Origin: Chaetorhynchus papuensis
Taxonomy: Eukaryota > Chordata > Aves > Passeriformes > Rhipiduridae
NCBI GenBank assembly: GCA_013396525.1
Contig: VWYX01000346.1
Location: 508,244-572,243 of the forward strand
Length of the DNA: 64,000 nucleotides
Reading direction: 5' to 3'
Shown: one piece after another, positions 1 to 11,122 of the stretch
Numbering within the stretch: the first letter of the stretch is position 1
Layout: each line of letters opens with the position of its first letter
Notes under the pieces: generated by a model
Told to the model about the DNA's origin: nothing
Databases searched by the model: none
What the model saw: only the letters and a program-made list of their open reading frames with translations
Program-made: the position numbers and the translations under genes

Positions 1-3000
1 TATTAGAATAGTACAATTTCCAAGATGGCTATTATTAACCATATTCAATTATTTCAGAAATGTTCTGTTGGGACTGTTAGGTAGTCTCCTAACTAGAAAG
101 AGCAGCATATATATAAAGAAGATAAAATTGAAGAGCAGCAGATAAATAGGAAAACTAAACAGAAAGGGGGACACAACATCTGTGAGCTCACTGTGCTCAC
201 AGAGTGAGGCAGCAGGTGGGACTGGGAAAGAGCCTCTGTATCACTGAACCCAACTCCCTGCAGTCACACTGTCATGGCATCAACATTAGAATCAGATAGA
301 TCCTTAAGAGTAAGTTCTCCCTCACCTAAACCTCGTACCACAAAGCAATCTCTGAGACTATGTTACAGTTGCAAGACCATTAGTGCAAAAGGCAAAAAGC
401 CTCAAAAATTACACCATGGCATGACTTTAAAGAGAACATAAGAGAGGCACAGCACTGCCATTAGTGAAACACCCCTGGAGCATTTCTAGCAGATGGACCC
501 AGCCCCATGTCCTATAGGAAACGAAAAGCTGCTCAGCCTCTGCCAATCTGACATGAAGGAAAAATTTAACCCTCAAAATAAACACCACAACTGACAATTA
601 GTTTAGCCCTGGGAAGGTGAGCAAGATATTGCAGCCAGCAACCTGAGAGATTTGTCAGACTGTGGTCCTGACCTAGCTCTTGTTGTGGCCAATCCTATTA
701 CATGTCAGAGAAAGCGGATCACAGACCTTTCTCTGTGCCAATACCTGGTGGTGCAATTGCCAAATATCCCCTATAATAGAGGATATCAGGAATAAGGAGT
801 TCAAATTTTGTGGCATTTATGAGATAGCACTTTTCCTCATTTGTCCACTGCTTACCTGCTCAAGGTCAGACCTGAGAGTTGCTTTTCCCAGAAGCCTAGC
901 AAGTGACTGGGAGATCTGTGCATCAGTCCCCAAAACCTGACTCACTCACATGATCAATGCAGTGACTACCGTGCTGTCCCCACACCTGATCCATCCCAGA
1001 AGGAGCTTACTCTCTCCTCTGTAGATCCACGGCCCTGAGGCCTTCAGTGTGTAAAACTGAAACAATAAACTTAATCTCTGTGTTCACTTACACTATTATA
1101 CCCTGACAGCTGAGGACTCAAATTCATCCAAGTAGCCCATCCTCATATTCACCCAAAAGCCACTCTGAAGACCATCCATCTCAAAGGATTCTCTCTTCTC
1201 CTGCTGGCAATACCCCTCCTCCAACAGATCTAGCTCCAACTCCAGCCAGATTCTAGCCAGATAACCTTCAACAGTAGCTAAAAGGGCCAGTGTCCCTTTT
1301 CATTTCCCTAAATTTAAAAATACAAAAGTTTAAGACTCAAAAAATCCAGCCCAATCTAGGCTACTTTCTGCTTCTCTAACTGGTGGTATTCAAACAAGGC
1401 CAAGAGAGATGAGGTCATTGGTCATAACTACCTATAAAGAGAAGTAGGATCAGTGCACAAACAGTCCAGTTTTCCAACTGCACCTGCAGTGAAATGCCAG
1501 CCCTCTTCAATAGAGCCAATATTTTCACTTGTAAGGAATAGCTCAAGTAAGTCTATCTTAGAATGAAGTTGCAGACAGAACTGAAGTATTACTCAAGCAG
1601 CTGAACCACAGGAAAGGATAATGCTGTAGAAGAGGATGGTTTAATTAAAAGGACTCTATACATTTATATTTTATTTCAAAAATATTAGTAATGTAAAGAC
1701 ATGATTTCATTTAACTTTGTTTGTTCAGTTTTGAATAATTTCACCATCCTATCTCAAACTAACTTGCTTGTCATTAAATAAATGTACTTGGTCTTGTTAG
1801 ATTGTTTGCTTTACCAAACTGAACAGGAAAATTTACTGAATAATCTTAATGTAGCCGTAGGGGAGTCAGTACCATGTTATCCCATTGAGGAGCAGCAGGT
1901 AGCACCAGCAGGAACTTAATACCATTTGCAAGTCTAATGAATCCCACAGCCCCAGTTGGAGGTAGCCCGGTTCCACTAGTTGTGAGTTTTAAAGAGACAT
2001 GTGTGTTTGATTTGGGGAAGGGGAAGAAAGGGGTAATTGATCTTGGATAGACAAAAAAGCTGATGCCACACTTCCTCAAGGACTTTTGTGACTGACTCTC
2101 CCCAGACAATGGCTTGCACTCAGTAGGACCACGGAAAGGAATCTACATTGAAAAGTCTGTTAGATATACTGCTTTGTCACTGAATGGAGATGAGAATCTT
2201 AGCAATGCAACAGGAAAATAGGATTGAATAAGAAAGGAGTAAGTTGTAGACTGAAAGTGAAACTTTCCATCTTAATACACTCAGGAGGACCCGAGTAAGT
2301 GCTTTCTAATTAGCTTGCATCTCACTTGACATATTTATGGCTGTCGCTGCACAAGTAGACCAATATACAGGGCTTTTTATTAAAGGGTCTCCAGAGAAAA
2401 GCATCCAAACCTGCCAGCAACCATGTTTCAAAGGTTTAACCTCTCTAACCTTTATGGTTCAGTTAAAGTTCTTCCTTCACACGTGCCAAATACATCATTC
2501 TGCCAAGTGAACTGTAAGCTTGACTAAGGCAATTACCTTCTCTATTTAACATGCGATTGCATTCCTTATTTGTGGTAAACTTTATATGATTTGCTCATAA
2601 AACTTGCCTAATTATATAAAGACATGGTAACAGAAATGCTAAGCCTAACTATTGATTTACTGGCAGCAGATGCAGCAAGCAGACACTGTGTTCATGTCCA
2701 GAAGATGACTGTACATTGGGGCACGAGTGATCCACACAGCATTTAACCCGAGCAGGCGTGCCCTGCTACAGCTTGGTTTTCTGACCTATGCTGTGCTGCA
2801 CAGATCCCTTTGCTGCAGGGCAAACTTGGGTGCTTGCTTGTAACAGAGGAGCCTGGAAACAGCTCCCACCTGGTATTGGCAATCACAACACCTGCATGTC
2901 CTTGCCTTTATCTGAAACTGCAGCAGTGAGTTCTTCTGTGAACATCCATTCTATCTGACAGCACAAATGATGAGTAGAGTTTAGCTTTAAGAAAATCCTG

Positions 3001-4523
3001 GAAAGAGCAGGAATTAACAAAAAATGAAAGGTGGTGTAACTTCTACATGGATGGGATCTGGAGGCCTGTCTGAAGCTGCGCAATGCAGCATTAGCAGCCT
3101 CTGGAAGGACATAACATTAGCTATACTACCTGTCTCTCTATAACACCGATGCTAATAAATAGCAGTGCTTGAAGAGTATGAATGCCTTTCTTACTGAGGT
3201 CTTAAAAATCCAGCACCCTCTGGTGCAAAGCAGCAGATAATAAAGCAGTGTCCAAGTCTATACTCTTCTTTATCTACAGGACTGGTGTCATTGCTCCCAT
3301 AGTTTTTCTCTAATTAAACTGGAAAAGCTGTATCTTGCTTGAATTTCTTTTTCCTCATCAACTGGGAGAACCATGAAGTTTGACTTTCATGCTCCTAATT
3401 TTGGTGGCTTTTTTTTTGCCCAGAGACTTCCAATACCACCCTAACAAACTCCCTCTTTTTTTCCCCTTTTCTTAAGGTTTAGTGTCATTTGATTCTAGCA
3501 AAGAATTTTCAGGTCATCAACCTACATGTCACCGATCTCCTGGCCACTCAGCCCAGCATTTTCCTGACAGACCCTTGCCTAACTATCCATGTTCACCTTG
3601 GTTGCTCAAAAACTTCTTTAGCATTGACTAGCTACTAAGCAAATGAGTCAGCTGCATGTTTTACCCTCAGAGTGAACATTTTTCAGCCTGTTTTTTTTCC
3701 TATTCTTCATCGAACTGGGATACAGTGATGTTAAGGTATTTGTATCTGGCACTAATTAACAAGTACCACCCATCAGAGCTGCTAAACATAATCTTGGTTT
3801 TATCCTACAGAGGGATTCATTGATTTTGTTTCATTTAGGCGCTGTGCCTTCCTTCACGATTGTTCCTTCATTTTCCCCTTTGGAAAAGCATCATCTTTTT
3901 TATCATTTGCTTTCAGCCAGAGATTCCCTAAGGTAATCCCACCGCTACTTCCTCTGATGACTCCCTTGTGTCTATAAAGCACAATAGAGCGTGATGTTGC
4001 AGTGCTGACTTGGAATCAGCTGAACAGAGCTCAGCTCCCTTCCTGAAGGTGCTTACTCACTTGGCTCTGCTGAGAAACCACAAATATTAAATCCCAGGCA
4101 AAAGGGACAGTGATGCCACTACCTTGTTTCCATCACCTAAAGTGTGCATTGTGTATTTTTTTTCCCCAGGACTCCTACCCTTTTTTTTGCTTGCACATCC
4201 ATTTTGATCAATGGTGTATGAAAGCATGCTTTGAGTATTGTCACTATGCTAACTATTCTCAATCCTGTTTATATATATTGGACACCTCTTTCTCCAGACT
4301 GAAATCCTACTTTTCTCTTGGTTTGTGTGATGTGTTTTCTTCTCTGTATCTCTTCATTGACTGTCTACATGAAATCTTACCCAAAGTGGAATATGTCCTT
4401 CTTCTCTTGCATGTCCTCATGATGAACATCCTGAGTCATCTGAAAAGGAAATTAAGAAAGTTCATTAACTTTGCTTCCACTGCTTATGTTCAAGCAAAGG
4501 GGAAATGAAAATGCTTACAAAGT
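1..4523. other. Intergenic DNA, no gene seen
   Basis: A/T-rich unique-looking sequence. The open frames are all under 135 codons, lack recognisable domains, and are not framed by good splice signals. The longest, a Cys/Leu/Phe-rich frame at 4110-4508 on the + strand, has no family features and reads like chance translation of pyrimidine-rich DNA. No CR1 or LTR similarity was recognised here. Old, diverged repeats could still be present and would need a library search. Confidence 0.6.
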
Positions 4524-4528
4524 ATAAC
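4524..4528. repeat. Left copy of 5-bp target-site duplication (ATAAC)
   Basis: ATAAC lies directly before the TG that opens the LTR at 4529. The same five bases follow the terminal CA at 5697-5698. The match does not extend to a sixth base on either side (T before the left copy, C after the right). Five-base duplications are typical of ERVL-class integrations. Confidence 0.75.
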
Positions 4529-5698
4529 TGTAGTGGTTTGACCTGGCTGAAAGGACTGGTATCCATCAACCAGTCTATCACTCCCGTCCTCAGATGCACA
4601 AGGGAGAGAAAATACAAGAAAAGGCTCATGAGTTGAGATAAGGATGGGGAGGGATTACTCACTGATTACTGTCACAGGGAAAACATACTCCATTTAGGGA
4701 AATTAGCTGAATTTATTACCAATCAAAATCAGAGAAGGATAATGAGAAGTAAATCTTAAAAACAGCTTTCCTCCACCTGTCCCTCCTTTCCAGACTAAAC
4801 TTTATTCCTGATTCTCTACCTTCTCCTGCTCAGTGGTGCAAGGAGATGAGGAATGGAGGTTACGGTCAGTCCATCACATGTTGTTTCTGCCTCTGCTTCC
4901 TCCTCAGGGAGAGGAGTCCTTCTGCTCCAGTATCCTCCATGAACTTCTCCAACATGAGTTCTTCCCACGGGCTACAGTTTTTCACGAACTGCTCCAGCAT
5001 GGGTCCCTTTCATGGGTGCAGTCCTTCAGGAACAGGCTGCTCCAGTGTGCATCTCCCACAGGGTCACAAGTCCTACCAGGAAACCTGCTCCAGTGTGGGA
5101 TCCTATCCCTACGGGTCTGTCCCTGCCAGGAGCCTGTTCCAGCAAAGGTTTCCCACAGGGCCACAACTTTCTTATGGGCATCCACCTGTCCCAGCATGCA
5201 TCTCCTCCGTGGGCTGCAGGTGGATCTCTGCTCCCCCATGGACCTCCATCAGCTGCAGGACAGCCTGCCTCAGCAGGGGCTGCACCACAGGCTACAGGGG
5301 AATCCCAGCTCTGGTGCTTGGAGCACCTCCTCCCTCTCCTTCCTCACCGACATTGGTACCTGCAGAGACTTTTCTCCCACAGTCTCACTGCTCCCTTCTC
5401 TGGTTGCAATTACTTCTGCATAATAACTTTACTTTACTTCTTAAATATGTTATCACAGAGGCATTACTTCCATCATTGATTGGTTTGGCCTTGGACAGCA
5501 GTGAGTCCATCTTGGAGCCGGCTGGCGTTGGCTCTGTTGGATGTGGGCGAAGTTCCTTGCAGCTTCTCTCTGATGTCACCCCTGTAGCTCCTCAGGTCAT
5601 AGTGTGGCCTCAGGGGAGGGGGGATGTCACTAAAATCAGCTTCTCTGAGCCTCTACACTCCTCAGCTACCAGAGCACTTGCCACACAAATGCAATACA
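4529..5698 (-). mobile_element. Complete solo LTR of an avian ERVL-type endogenous retrovirus
   Basis: This 1170-bp element starts with TG, ends with CA and is flanked by a perfect ATAAC duplication. No internal retroviral region lies inside or beside it, so it is a solo LTR left by LTR-LTR recombination. The body closely resembles a common bird LTR remembered for its CTGCTCCAGCRTGGGTCC-like repeats. Copies of this motif at about 4991, 5039 and 5087 are 48 bp apart, with looser copies before and after. On the minus strand an AATAAA lies near 4715, which places R/U5 at the left end and U3 at the right, so orientation is probably minus. The + strand frame at 4846-5766 (306 codons) lies mostly inside the LTR and is not a gene. 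The boundaries are directly visible. The ERVL class is inferred from the duplication length and memory of the family. Confidence 0.8.
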
Positions 5699-5703
5699 AT
5701 AAC
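5699..5703. repeat. Right copy of 5-bp target-site duplication (ATAAC)
   Basis: Exact copy of the five bases at 4524-4528, directly after the LTR's terminal CA. Confidence 0.75.
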
Positions 5704-7969
5704 CAAACAAAACACTCACACACCAAAAAGAAAAATAATTCAAAAGGTAGCTTTATTCAGAGGTGACTCAATAAAAAAGAAATTATAGTAGATGTATGAT
5801 ATCTAGGTAGGATAAAAAATAATCCTTAGGCTGTGGAAGAAAATCAATGTCATCAAAATGAGCATGCTCAGAATCCATATGTAATTAATGTGCCATTATT
5901 TGCACAGGGTAAATATTTTTCACTTAAACGAGAAATTTCAGCCTTTCCTTGCAAGAACTGGGCAGAATCCAAATTGCTTATTGACAAGCTGCAGTAACTA
6001 TAAACAAACAAGAGAGGAAAGATTTTTAGCTTGTCATTCATGATGTATCCCAAAAACATATAAATTAATCATTCTCACGTAAGCATTATGCTGATTAAAG
6101 CAAAAATGGGAATCTAGCCTCAATTTCAGTAAAATAATTTTAAGAGGTGCCTAGAACTTTTATCTTTGGCAGTGGTTTAGTGCTTAATCCTGGCACAGGA
6201 TCCTGGTACAAGTCTCAGAGATTAAGGGTTGCTTCCTTGCAACAAGGAATAATTAGGGAAGGATATAAGCACAAATATTAACTTTTTTAGGAGGAGGAAA
6301 GGAAGAAAAATGGATTTCAGGAAAGATAATTTGTTTTGCAAATTGAAAAAAGGATTGAAAAATTTTAATAAACTTAGGATCTTGGTAGCTAAAATTAAAC
6401 ATGTCTGTTGGTATACAGTTTGGGAAATAACCTAGCAATTGAGGTTAAAACCCATTAATAGTTCTGAAAAAATTGGATGGGTGAAACTGATATGACACAC
6501 ACAAGCACTGAGAGAAGCTGTGTGAGTACAGGGCAGCTGCAGGGTGGTGATGTCTCCATATGCAAGGGAATTGCTGGCTGAGGGGATTATGCTGCTGCTG
6601 CCTCCTTTGGCTGTGCAACAGCATGACCAAGGAAAGGAAGTGCTCTTTGTATTGATGAGGCTACACCATTTTATGCTACCTAAATCTTGCATGACCGTGT
6701 AACTGCATGCAATAGCCAGTAATTTCCCTTTAGTTTTGCTGTCAAAAAACAGGCTGCAGCTCTGAAATGTCCCCTGCGTTTATACAGAAGGACCTCTAGT
6801 AATAAACTGACCAAATAGTTTGCTTTTTTCTTCCTTAAAGCATAGAACACAGGGATTTGGTCATGCTGCTGCATGTATAAGTCTGGGTGATTGTGTACAT
6901 GCATACAAGCTTACAAACACACACAGACTTCTCTATATTTTGATAATGCTTTGACTACTGTAGTAAGGATGAACCAGAAACATGTGAGTGTAGTCTATAG
7001 ACTATAAAGATAGCACCTTAATAAATTCTAGCCTTCCAGTCCTCCACTTTGATGATTATGGTCTTCTAAATTGCACATTTGAGGCAAATTGCCTTAAAAG
7101 CACTGGAGTTTGGGGAAAAACGGGAGGAGGGGGAGAAAAAATAAAAAGAGTAATATTCCATTAAAGCTGTTACTCAAGTCTTGGAGTAATTTTATTTTTT
7201 TGTAAAATGCTTCATTATAACTCAGAAGCAATTGTCTACCTAGGTTACGGTAATTATGTGGATTGTCACTAACCATGCAATATGGAATTGTGTTTATTAA
7301 TGAAGTGCAGTTCTGTAAATAACACAGGCATGGCTCATGAATACTGTATACTTAATTGGGGTCTCGGCTTGAAATATCCTCCAGCTGACAGTGAAAGACA
7401 GACAACATTATCCTAGATGTAACCCCACTGAAGTGATACACCACAAATATCTTACTCTTCCACACATTTAAGGGAATTGGAAATAGTATCCTGAAAATGA
7501 TCTAAAGAATATGCAAGTCCTTCATGCTTTCAAACTTGTGTCATCGATTCTCATAATGGCCTTGGGCTCCAAATAACTTTCACTGTATGCTCTAAAGCAT
7601 TTCCAGCCTGAGAACTGCTATTAAAATGCCAACAATTTCTTAAAGAAACTCATTTGCTATTTTCCTTATTATGTTAGATAGCTTAGGACATAAACACTTG
7701 CATGGCTGGGTTAAGGAGAAAATTGGAAAAGCTAGCGCTATCCTGCAGCACAGAGTTTAAATTAAACAATATATATGGATAGTGTGCCTCAAAGACCTCT
7801 ATTACCTCCTCAGTGGGGTCAAACAAGTACAGACACTGTTGAGAGTTACAGTAACAAGAAACCAAATGTATTTCCAACAAGCAAGGCAATAAAAGCATAT
7901 TTTATTAGCTATCTACAAATAATGTAAAGTCCTATATATGACCCAGTAGAGAGGGATTTTCTGCCAAGA
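5704..7969. other. Intergenic DNA, no gene seen
   Basis: A/T-rich sequence between the solo LTR and a CR1 fragment. All open frames are under 90 codons and show no domain. No repeat family or RNA gene was recognised. Confidence 0.55.
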
Positions 7970-8160
7970 TCATAGAGTCATAGAATAATTCAAGCTAGAA
8001 GGGCCCTCTGGAGGTCACCTTTTCCATTTGCCTGCTCCAAGAAGGCATGGCTAGAACAGATTATTCAGAATCCCATCAACAGTTAGTTAAACATCTCCAA
8101 GGAGGGAGAGTCTGTAGTCTCTGAGAATCCCTTTTCCAGCTCCTGACCACCTTGACCCCC
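7970..8160 (-). mobile_element. CR1 LINE fragment, 3' end, minus orientation
   Basis: It opens with degenerate copies of the reverse-complemented CR1 octamer (CATAGAGT, CATAGAAT). The conserved CR1 tail follows: a GGAAGGGCCC-like block, GGAGGTCACC, a CTGCTCCAAGAAGG segment, then CATCTCCAAGGAGGGAGAGTC and CTGACCACCTTGACC. The octamer end is on the left, so the element lies on the minus strand. It is 5'-truncated, as nearly all CR1 copies are. Divergence is high and the right edge is approximate. The subfamily was not determined. Confidence 0.8.
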
Positions 8161-10001
8161 AGCCTCAGAATCAAGCTTTTCAAAGCCTCTGAGTGCCTGT
8201 GGCCTTTCTGTGTTACAGCGATGGTTTGAAATTCCTTTTATGCACAGTGGTCTCTACAAAACCAGAGAAGTTTCCAGTGATGCAGTGGGCGGAGGTGGCT
8301 TTCTCCTGCATCACCTCTCTCAACAGTGCTCCAGTGCTGCTGTAGCACTTTGAGGCTCCAGGGAACTGCTATAGTTTAGGTTAATGAGAGACTACTCCTG
8401 GGGAAGGCAAGTGCAGAACTACCACTGTTCACACATGGGTGTTTCTGCTAACAAAATTAAGAATATAAAAATGAAGCTAGATATTTATGGTGGAGATTTT
8501 AAAAAAGAAAACTTCACTTTTCAACCTTCTTTATAGCATAAAAATTATCTGTATAAGTTTTGGAACTAGCTTAATATTTACATTTATGCAGTGCCTCAAT
8601 ATCAAAATAGAAACACAGGGTTTATAAATACAATACATAAAATAGAAATATCTAAATACATTTAATATTTATATGGTACTTTTAATTCCCTAGATTTTCA
8701 GCTTGACTCTTTTACCTTCATACATATAAACAAGTAAAACCTTAATAAAATGAACCAAAGTCCTACCCAATCACTTCTGCTAAGGATGTGAGTTCATGGG
8801 CACTCATTTCCATGTGGGTATCACAAAAATCTTAATAGTTATCATGGCTCTTTCTCTTCTGATATACATTTCACCAGGAACATGCAGACACTGATCATGC
8901 AGGGACTGAGGGCCTGTAGAAGGGCTTCTAGAGACTCCACTCCACTGTGCCTACAGCAAACCTGTTGACTCAGAAATTGCTTTTCACCAGCTGACAATAG
9001 CCAATCTTTGTATGGCTTCACATAGCAGCCCTTTTCTTCTTGAACCTGGGTGCTAACAAGAAAATTCACTGATTCTGAAGAACAACTCAGCTCCTAGCAC
9101 AGGGATGTGAACATGGTTCTCTCTCCTGGTTACTCCTGAGGCTGAATGATGTAGCATTCCAGTACAAACCCTCTTCTTCACGAGAGCACCTGGGTTATGG
9201 CTAGTATCTGGATAACAGGAGTGATACAAACATCTCATGCTTTCTCCATCCTTAAAGATTGTTTGTTTCCAGCACAGATCTATGAGGCCATACCTCAGGG
9301 GGTGAAAATGGACTGTGGCAGGCCTCAATATCATCACTATTGAGCAACAGCATGAACTCCAGGGGAAGCCGAGCATTGAGCAGCCACTGAACTAGGCATT
9401 TGGCTTGTTCCCTATTCAGCATGCACACAGACCTCAGCAGCAAGATGCAGAGTGCTCTCCCAGCCTACCAGCATTCTCAGGCACTGTGAGTATTTCTCAG
9501 CTTTCATCCACCAAGAAAATTCTCTGGTTAATATTACATCAACTCTGGAAGAAGCAATGACATTCTGCAGGTTATTCACAAAAATAAGCTGGACGGTTCA
9601 TCCCATCTGCCCTGCAGTCTACACGGGGTGAGATTTAAACAAGTTCAGCAAAACCATCACTGGTCACTTGTTTAATTTCTTGGGGGAAAGTGGTAAAAAT
9701 CTCCCAACCCTTGCTCTGATTCCCCTCACTTCTTCCTGGGTCCAAGATAGTTTAAGGAACCAGTGACTTACTCCAGGCTAATCTGGTCCTCTAGAACCCT
9801 AGCTACTGTTCTCACAGAGTTTTCCAGGAGGAGATAAACACTAATGAAGAAAAGTTAAAGAAAAACCACAGTCTTAAACCCAGCATAGTGGGGTTTTGAG
9901 TGTACAAGCTGCAATACTGAGAGAAAGGAGCATCACCTTCTGCATTGGAAGGTGCCATCTCCTGGTTACCACCTGCATGCAGGACTTCCTACCTCATCTG
10001 C
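8161..10001. other. Intergenic DNA, no gene seen
   Basis: No coding structure, RNA gene or recognisable repeat. The minus-strand frames near 8842-9443 are short and carry no motif. Confidence 0.5.
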
Positions 10002-10186
10002 AAAGAAAGAAAGAAAGAAAGAGAGAAGGAAAGAAAGAAAGAAAGAGAGAAAGAAAGAAAGAAAGAAGGAAAGAAGGAAAGAAGGAAAGAAGGAAAGAAG
10101 GAAAGAAGGAAAGAAGGAAAGAAGGAAAGAAGGAAAGAAGGAAAGAAGGAAAGAAGGAAAGAAGGAAAGAAGGAAAGAAGGAAAGA
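10002..10186 (+). repeat. Polypurine microsatellite: (AAAG)n followed by (GAAGGAAA)15
   Basis: A 185-bp run of only A and G on the + strand. The first ~60 bp are AAAG repeats with a few G substitutions. From about 10066 it becomes an 8-bp unit, GAAGGAAA. The GG doublet recurs every 8 bases from 10068 to 10180, giving 15 regular copies with no interruption. The open frames across it on both strands (K/E/R/G on +, S/F/L/P on -) are artefacts of the period. Such mirror-symmetric purine tracts can form triplex DNA and are usually length-polymorphic. Confidence 0.97.
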
Positions 10187-11015
10187 CTATGACAGAGGCT
10201 ACAACAACCACAGAATAAGGTCATTTCACTGAAATCCACCCTGGCAGAAACCCATCCTGAGACACCTTCTCAGACTGTCCCTGCTTCCACACTTGGCTCC
10301 AGGCAGACCCCTCTCCACTGTGTACCCCACACAGTCACTTTTCTGCCCAGGTGGCTTTTATCCTGGGATGTCCCACTGCAGCCACTCCCTTTGATACCTT
10401 CCTTTCCTGCCACTGGAGGCTCATGTGGCCCCAGTAGGGAGCAGGTTATGCAGGCTTCCACTTAGAAGCACAATGAGCCTTTTTCATCCCACTGTTCCTG
10501 CAGGATAATGTTCCTCCATTAGCCTCTGCTTTTTGGCACAAATGAACATCTGGTCCTTTTCTGTAAAGCAATATTTTCCAGAAAATTAGAACAACTTCTC
10601 TCGCACTGATCTAGTGGCCAAAGGGGACAGCTGAAATGTGACATGGCAACATCCCCCGGTGAAAAGAAGTGCCTACAGGCACTAAATTTAAAGCTGCATT
10701 TTAGTTGACTGAGTTATCAGATTGTGTTTAACAGCAACAGTGATACTTGCAGTAGACAGGAGGTTTTGGAGCAGATACTGTTGTAGCAGAACGATTTGCA
10801 TTTGATACTGTGTGCATGAATACAGAGTCTAAATTCAGTTCTCCACCAATTAAAAGACTAAAAGCCATTGTTATTAAGACCACTGTCTCCCAGGCTGTCT
10901 TTGGAAATGTTCCAGCAAAAGGTTCAGGACTCACGCCATGCAGTATGACTTCTCTGCTACGTTAGCCACCCAGTATTTCATTCATGACTTTTCCTTCTCC
11001 AGTCTCTTCCTATTT
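10187..11015. other. Intergenic DNA, no gene seen
   Basis: Unique-looking sequence between the purine tract and a small CR1 fragment. No coding or RNA features were recognised. Confidence 0.5.
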
Positions 11016-11122
11016 CACAGAATTGTAGAATAGATTGGGTTGGGAGGACCTTTAAAGGTCATCTAGTCAAAGCTCCCTGCAATGAGCAGGGACAGCTTCA
11101 ACTAGATCAGGCTGCTGATATT
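11016..11122 (-). mobile_element. Short CR1 LINE fragment, 3' end, minus orientation
   Basis: It begins with CACAGAATTGTAGAATAG, the reverse-complemented octamer end. The diagnostic CR1 tail follows: GATTGGGTTGGGAGGACC, TTTAAAGGTCATCTAGTC and a GCAGGGACA..CTAGATCAGG block. Only about 107 bp remain, so the copy is severely 5'-truncated. Confidence 0.88.

Noticed and set aside
4846..5766. 306-codon open frame on the + strand
   Set aside because: It lies almost wholly within the solo LTR, is Ser/Pro/Cys-rich because of the LTR's repeats, and overlaps other open frames of similar size.
9896..10239. Lys/Glu/Arg/Gly and Ser/Phe/Leu repeat proteins
   Set aside because: Translations of a purine microsatellite; all frames are open because of its composition.
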